Part shown: positions 21,270 to 23,701 of the stretch, in pieces
Numbering within the stretch: the stretch's first letter is position 1
Layout of the letters: the number at the start of each line of letters is the position of its first letter
Source: Syntrophaceae bacterium
GTDB taxonomy: Bacteria; Desulfobacterota; Syntrophia; Syntrophales; UBA2185
Length of the DNA stretch: 23,701 nt
NCBI GenBank assembly: GCA_003508565.1
Contig: DNUI01000103.1
Coordinates: forward strand, 1-23,701
Direction of reading: 5' to 3'
Notes under the pieces: generated by a model
The model's input: the letters and a program-made list of their open reading frames with translations, nothing else
What the model was told of the DNA's origin: nothing
The model's database searches: none
Program-made: the position numbers and the translations under genes

Positions 21270-22184
21270 TCATATATGGCCAACGGCTTTCAGGAATCGC
21301 TCCTGGCGGATCTTTGGCGTCGCGACAGGGGTGAACGCCCGGGTGTTACTCTGAATCTCGGCAATGCGGTCCCGGGGCGGCGGATGGGTTTTTGCAAAAT
21401 CGAGCCCGCCGGGCTTCAGTTTCTTTTCCATGAGTGTAAGCATGTCGATCAGCCCGCGGGGATTGTAACCTACGCGCTGGACGAGGGCAACAGCCGCCTT
21501 ATCGGCCTGATATTCAAAGGATCGGGAATAGCCGTTGTTGATCATGGATTTGGCGATGTCGGAGATCGCGCCGGAAAAAGTCTGGGTCAATTGAGCGACT
21601 TCCGGGGAGCCAAGGGTTTTCGCCCCTTCCGTGGCGAGAACGGTGAGCGCCTCCGTCACCCGCGCCTTCTCAATGGACTGCATACCGTGCCTTAACTGCA
21701 CATGACCGATCTCATGGGCAAGAACAGCCGCCAGGGCGTCTTCCGTCGGACAGCAGCGGATAAGACCTTTCGTGACAAAAATAAGGCCGCTGGGTGTGGC
21801 GAAGGCGTTAACATCATCGGAGTCCAGCACCAGGAAATGATACCCACCGAAGATTTCCGGCTTGTCCGAAGCGGCCGCGAGCGTCTTTCCAAGCGTGTTC
21901 ACATATTGATTGACCTGCGTGTTCGCATAGGCCGGATATTTGGAAAGGACGACGGCGCCGACAGACCGGCCGATGTAGTATTCCTGTTCCGGTGTGAAAT
22001 TTTCAAGACTCCTGCCCACGGCCGCTGTACTTTTGCGGATGGCGTCTCCCTCCGTGCGGCTGAGAACCCCCGCCCCTTCCCCTACTGCAGTGGCTAATGT
22101 GGTTGCCGTCTGTACAGTCGCACAGGCAGTGACAGTCAGCACAATCAGCATGATCAGGCCTGTTATCCATAAGGGTTTTTTCAT
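21270..22184 (-). CDS. M48-family zinc metallopeptidase lipoprotein
   Basis: A 304-aa lipoprotein: signal segment LWITGLIMLIVLTVTAC with lipobox at C21. The M48 peptidase domain (~65-290) carries HEIGH (157-161) and the downstream zinc glutamate in SRSFEYQADKAA, with VNAFATPSGLIFVTKGLI before it. This matches periplasmic BepA/LoiP-like or related peptidases that help outer-membrane protein quality control. Downstream residues include a family-typical HPPPRDRIAEI motif. The ATG overlaps the stop of the SH3 gene (ATGA), with GGAGG upstream, so the two are translationally coupled and probably act together in the periplasm. It is 21 bases from the cyclase start. Confidence 0.93.
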   Translation of the reverse strand: MKKPLWITGLIMLIVLTVTACATVQTATTLATAVGEGAGVLSRTEGDAIRKSTAAVGRSLENFTPEQEYYIGRSVGAVVLSKYPAYANTQVNQYVNTLGKTLAAASDKPEIFGGYHFLVLDSDDVNAFATPSGLIFVTKGLIRCCPTEDALAAVLAHEIGHVQLRHGMQSIEKARVTEALTVLATEGAKTLGSPEVAQLTQTFSGAISDIAKSMINNGYSRSFEYQADKAAVALVQRVGYNPRGLIDMLTLMEKKLKPGGLDFAKTHPPPRDRIAEIQSNTRAFTPVATPKIRQERFLKAVGHI

Positions 22185-22684
22185 GGCTTGCCTCCTTCCG
22201 CGGGCGGAACCAGGTTGCCCTGAGCAAGAAAATTACTCATAAGGTCCGGAGACACTTTGAAGGTTTCCATCCTGTTAATCCAGGTATAATCGAGGTTCCT
22301 GTTTTCTTTCCGGAATGCGGCTTCAACCTGTTCGTTAAACCCCTTGCCGGCCAGGGCAAGCTCATCCTGCGTGGCGCCGGTCCGCACCGCGGTCTGACCG
22401 GCTTTCAATGCAATTCGTCTGGTCGTCAGCGCCGAGGTGTGCATCCATCCCTGAAGCGCCCCCCCTTTGATGGACACTTTTTTCCACGCTCCTCGTGTGC
22501 CCACGACAACAACCCTGTCCCCATAGGCAACCCGGGCGACAATTTTCCCCAGAAAAGACGGCGTGGCGCGAAGCTCACCCTCCCTGACCTGGACGCTCAA
22601 TGTCTCTTGCGCGTTCACAGGTATATGCACACACAGGATACCCAGAAGCGCAAGAGCAGCAATAATGAATCTGGTGCGAAGCAT
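22181..22684 (-). CDS. Secreted SH3-domain protein
   Basis: A 167-aa protein with a signal peptide (MLRTRFIIAALALLGILCVH, cleavage probably at VNAQ-ET). Residues ~25-80 form a bacterial SH3 domain: LSVQVREGELRATPSFLGKI, VAYGDRVVVVG, WKKVSIKG, LQGWMHTSAL. The remainder is helical (LALAGKGFNEQVEAAFRKEN), with no catalytic motif. The ATG at 22682-22684 has AAAAGGAG upstream; a longer open frame to 22783 adds a non-signal-like leader and is rejected. It is coupled to the M48 lipoprotein by ATGA overlap. SH3 domains of this kind often bind cell-wall peptide, so it may guide the peptidase (inference). Confidence 0.85.
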   Translation of the reverse strand: MLRTRFIIAALALLGILCVHIPVNAQETLSVQVREGELRATPSFLGKIVARVAYGDRVVVVGTRGAWKKVSIKGGALQGWMHTSALTTRRIALKAGQTAVRTGATQDELALAGKGFNEQVEAAFRKENRNLDYTWINRMETFKVSPDLMSNFLAQGNLVPPAEGGKP

Positions 22685-22820
22685 TTGAATCTCCTTTTTC
22701 ACTGAAACTGGTAATACTTTGTGATTATCCACTGACTTTTTCTCGTTTGTCAAGAAAAAGGCGAAAAGCATTATATCGCGCATATATAAATGATTGGGCG
22801 ATTCATAGAGGGGTGACGTA

Positions 22821-22947
22821 GTGCTTCATCCCATAACTATTTCGTCATATCGACCGAAGGGTGATATCTTTAATCAGTTTATAATTATTACGATTTCTCA
22901 CTTCGTTCGCAATGACAATACAGAAACGGATTTATGAACTGCTGCAC
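22821..22947. repeat. Dispersed 127-bp palindromic repeat, copy 2
   Basis: Second copy of the element at 16913-17039, same orientation, with a palindromic core at 22844-22916. It ends eight bases from the stop of the ferredoxin oxidoreductase gene, so its hairpin could serve as that gene's 3' end. Confidence 0.85.
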
Positions 22948-22954
22948 GCAGCCT

Positions 22955-23701
22955 TTACCTCATCATGACGCATCTCATATTGAGCTGCGTCGCAATGGCA
23001 TCTTCCGTTATCTCTGCGCGGAAGAGAGCCTTCCCTTCCCGGCACGGGACTTTGTCATTCCGGTAAATGACGCCGATGGGAATCTTTTCACCCCAGAGAT
23101 CAGCCATTTTCAGCGCTTCATAACGATCCACAAGAGGCTTTTCCAGTTTGAAAACCCTTTCTTTATACCACTGGTACGTGTTGATCTTGTTAAAGCTGAC
23201 GCAGGGCTGAAGGATATCCACCAGGGCGGTCCCTTGAAAGAGAATCGCCTCCTTAATCAGTTCCTTGAGGTGATCCCCTTCACCCGCAAAACCGCGGGCT
23301 GCGAAAGGGGCCCCCATGGTGATGGCCAGCGAAAGGGGATTGAGGGGGATATTCTGGTTTCCCTGCGGAGACAGGGCGTTTTTCACCGCGAAGGCAGTTG
23401 TCGGCGAGCTCTGCCCCTTGGTGAGGCCATAGACCTGGTTATTCGAGGTTACTATAGTAATATCGAGCCGCTTACGCATAGTATGGATAAAGTGATTTCC
23501 TCCTTCGCCATAGTTGCACCCGTCGCCTGAATAGGCTATCACGGTGAGGTCCGGTCTGGCGAGCTTGATCCCTACCGCAAGCGGCAGGGACCGGCCATGG
23601 AGGCCATTGAAATAATTCACCTCCAGATACTGGGGCATCTTGGCAGCCTGCCCGATGCCTGATGTGAGGACAATGTTTTTCATGGGGATAGGCAATTCCT
23701 G
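22955..23701 (-). CDS. 2-oxoacid:ferredoxin oxidoreductase beta subunit (3' part)
   Basis: 248 codons of the beta, thiamine-diphosphate-binding subunit; the gene continues beyond the right edge, where the family's N-terminal CPGC segment would lie. Seen here: LTSGIGQAAKMPQYLEVNYF, then NGLHGRSLPLAVGIKLARPD, and the TPP/Mg site SGDGCNYGEGGNHFIHTMRK with TSNNQVYGLTKGQ, followed by the acceptor-side VDILQPCVSFNKINTYQWYK. The enzyme oxidises 2-oxoacids (2-oxoglutarate or branched-chain type) to acyl-CoA and reduces ferredoxin, central to anaerobic metabolism. A glutamine replaces the usual cysteine-serine after SGIG. The alpha subunit would be expected upstream, outside the window. Confidence 0.93.
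   Translation of the reverse strand, partial: QELPIPMKNIVLTSGIGQAAKMPQYLEVNYFNGLHGRSLPLAVGIKLARPDLTVIAYSGDGCNYGEGGNHFIHTMRKRLDITIVTSNNQVYGLTKGQSSPTTAFAVKNALSPQGNQNIPLNPLSLAITMGAPFAARGFAGEGDHLKELIKEAILFQGTALVDILQPCVSFNKINTYQWYKERVFKLEKPLVDRYEALKMADLWGEKIPIGVIYRNDKVPCREGKALFRAEITEDAIATQLNMRCVMMR

Overview
The window looks like chromosomal DNA of an anaerobic bacterium, most plausibly a deltaproteobacterial (Desulfobacterota) lineage. This is inferred from gene families only: a 2-oxoacid:ferredoxin oxidoreductase beta subunit, a DUF362 protein, a clostripain-type peptidase, a CHASE2 adenylate cyclase and M48/SH3 envelope genes. Gene-dense, GC-richer backbone (9.4-13.2 kb and 17.9-23.7 kb) alternates with accessory blocks, some much richer in A+T. 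LEFT ACCESSORY BLOCK (0-5 kb): minus-strand genes for an unrecognised 304-aa protein, a small zinc-ribbon-like protein, a short overlapping ORF, a ribbon-helix-helix-like protein, a single-stranded DNA-binding protein with its own terminator, and a winged-helix protein. Two long stretches without convincing genes (2387-3510 and 4426-5037) are full of designed-looking hairpins. One hairpin class carries GCGAAGC in the apical loop. A second class carries an invariant TGACAG next to stems that differ in sequence but keep their pairing, including a tandemly duplicated unit of about 120 nt. Three neighbouring genes share a leader element that usually contains the same motif. AT-RICH BLOCK (5-9.4 kb, plus strand): a Hanks-type kinase, a LEA14/WHy-like lipoprotein flanked by TTAATTCCAGGGAC-type repeats, a 52-aa membrane protein, and a compact three-gene operon (TIGR04255-like protein, all-helical protein, PIN-like protein) that I consider the best candidate for an undescribed defence or toxin-antitoxin-type system. 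BACKBONE 1 (9.4-13.2 kb, minus strand): DUF362 protein, then clostripain peptidase, coiled-coil membrane protein, HU with a histone-H1-like tail, and a phospholipase-D nuclease. ISLAND AT tRNA-Glu (13.59-17.40 kb): two identical 48-bp copies of the 3' half of a tRNA-Glu(UUC) gene bound a segment with an AbiE type IV toxin-antitoxin pair (with an 11-bp inverted-repeat operator), a sigma-like coiled-coil protein and gene debris. Neither copy has the 5' half of the tRNA, so this is probably one unit of a tandem island array whose intact tRNA lies to the left of the window. No integrase is present. BACKBONE 2 (17.9-23.7 kb): a zinc phospholipase C-like protein without a signal peptide, a CHASE2 adenylate/guanylate cyclase, an SH3 protein/M48 lipoprotein pair with an ATGA overlap, and the 3' part of a 2-oxoacid:ferredoxin oxidoreductase beta gene. 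A 127-bp palindromic repeat occurs twice (16.9 and 22.8 kb). All functional statements come from reading motifs by eye; no database search was run.
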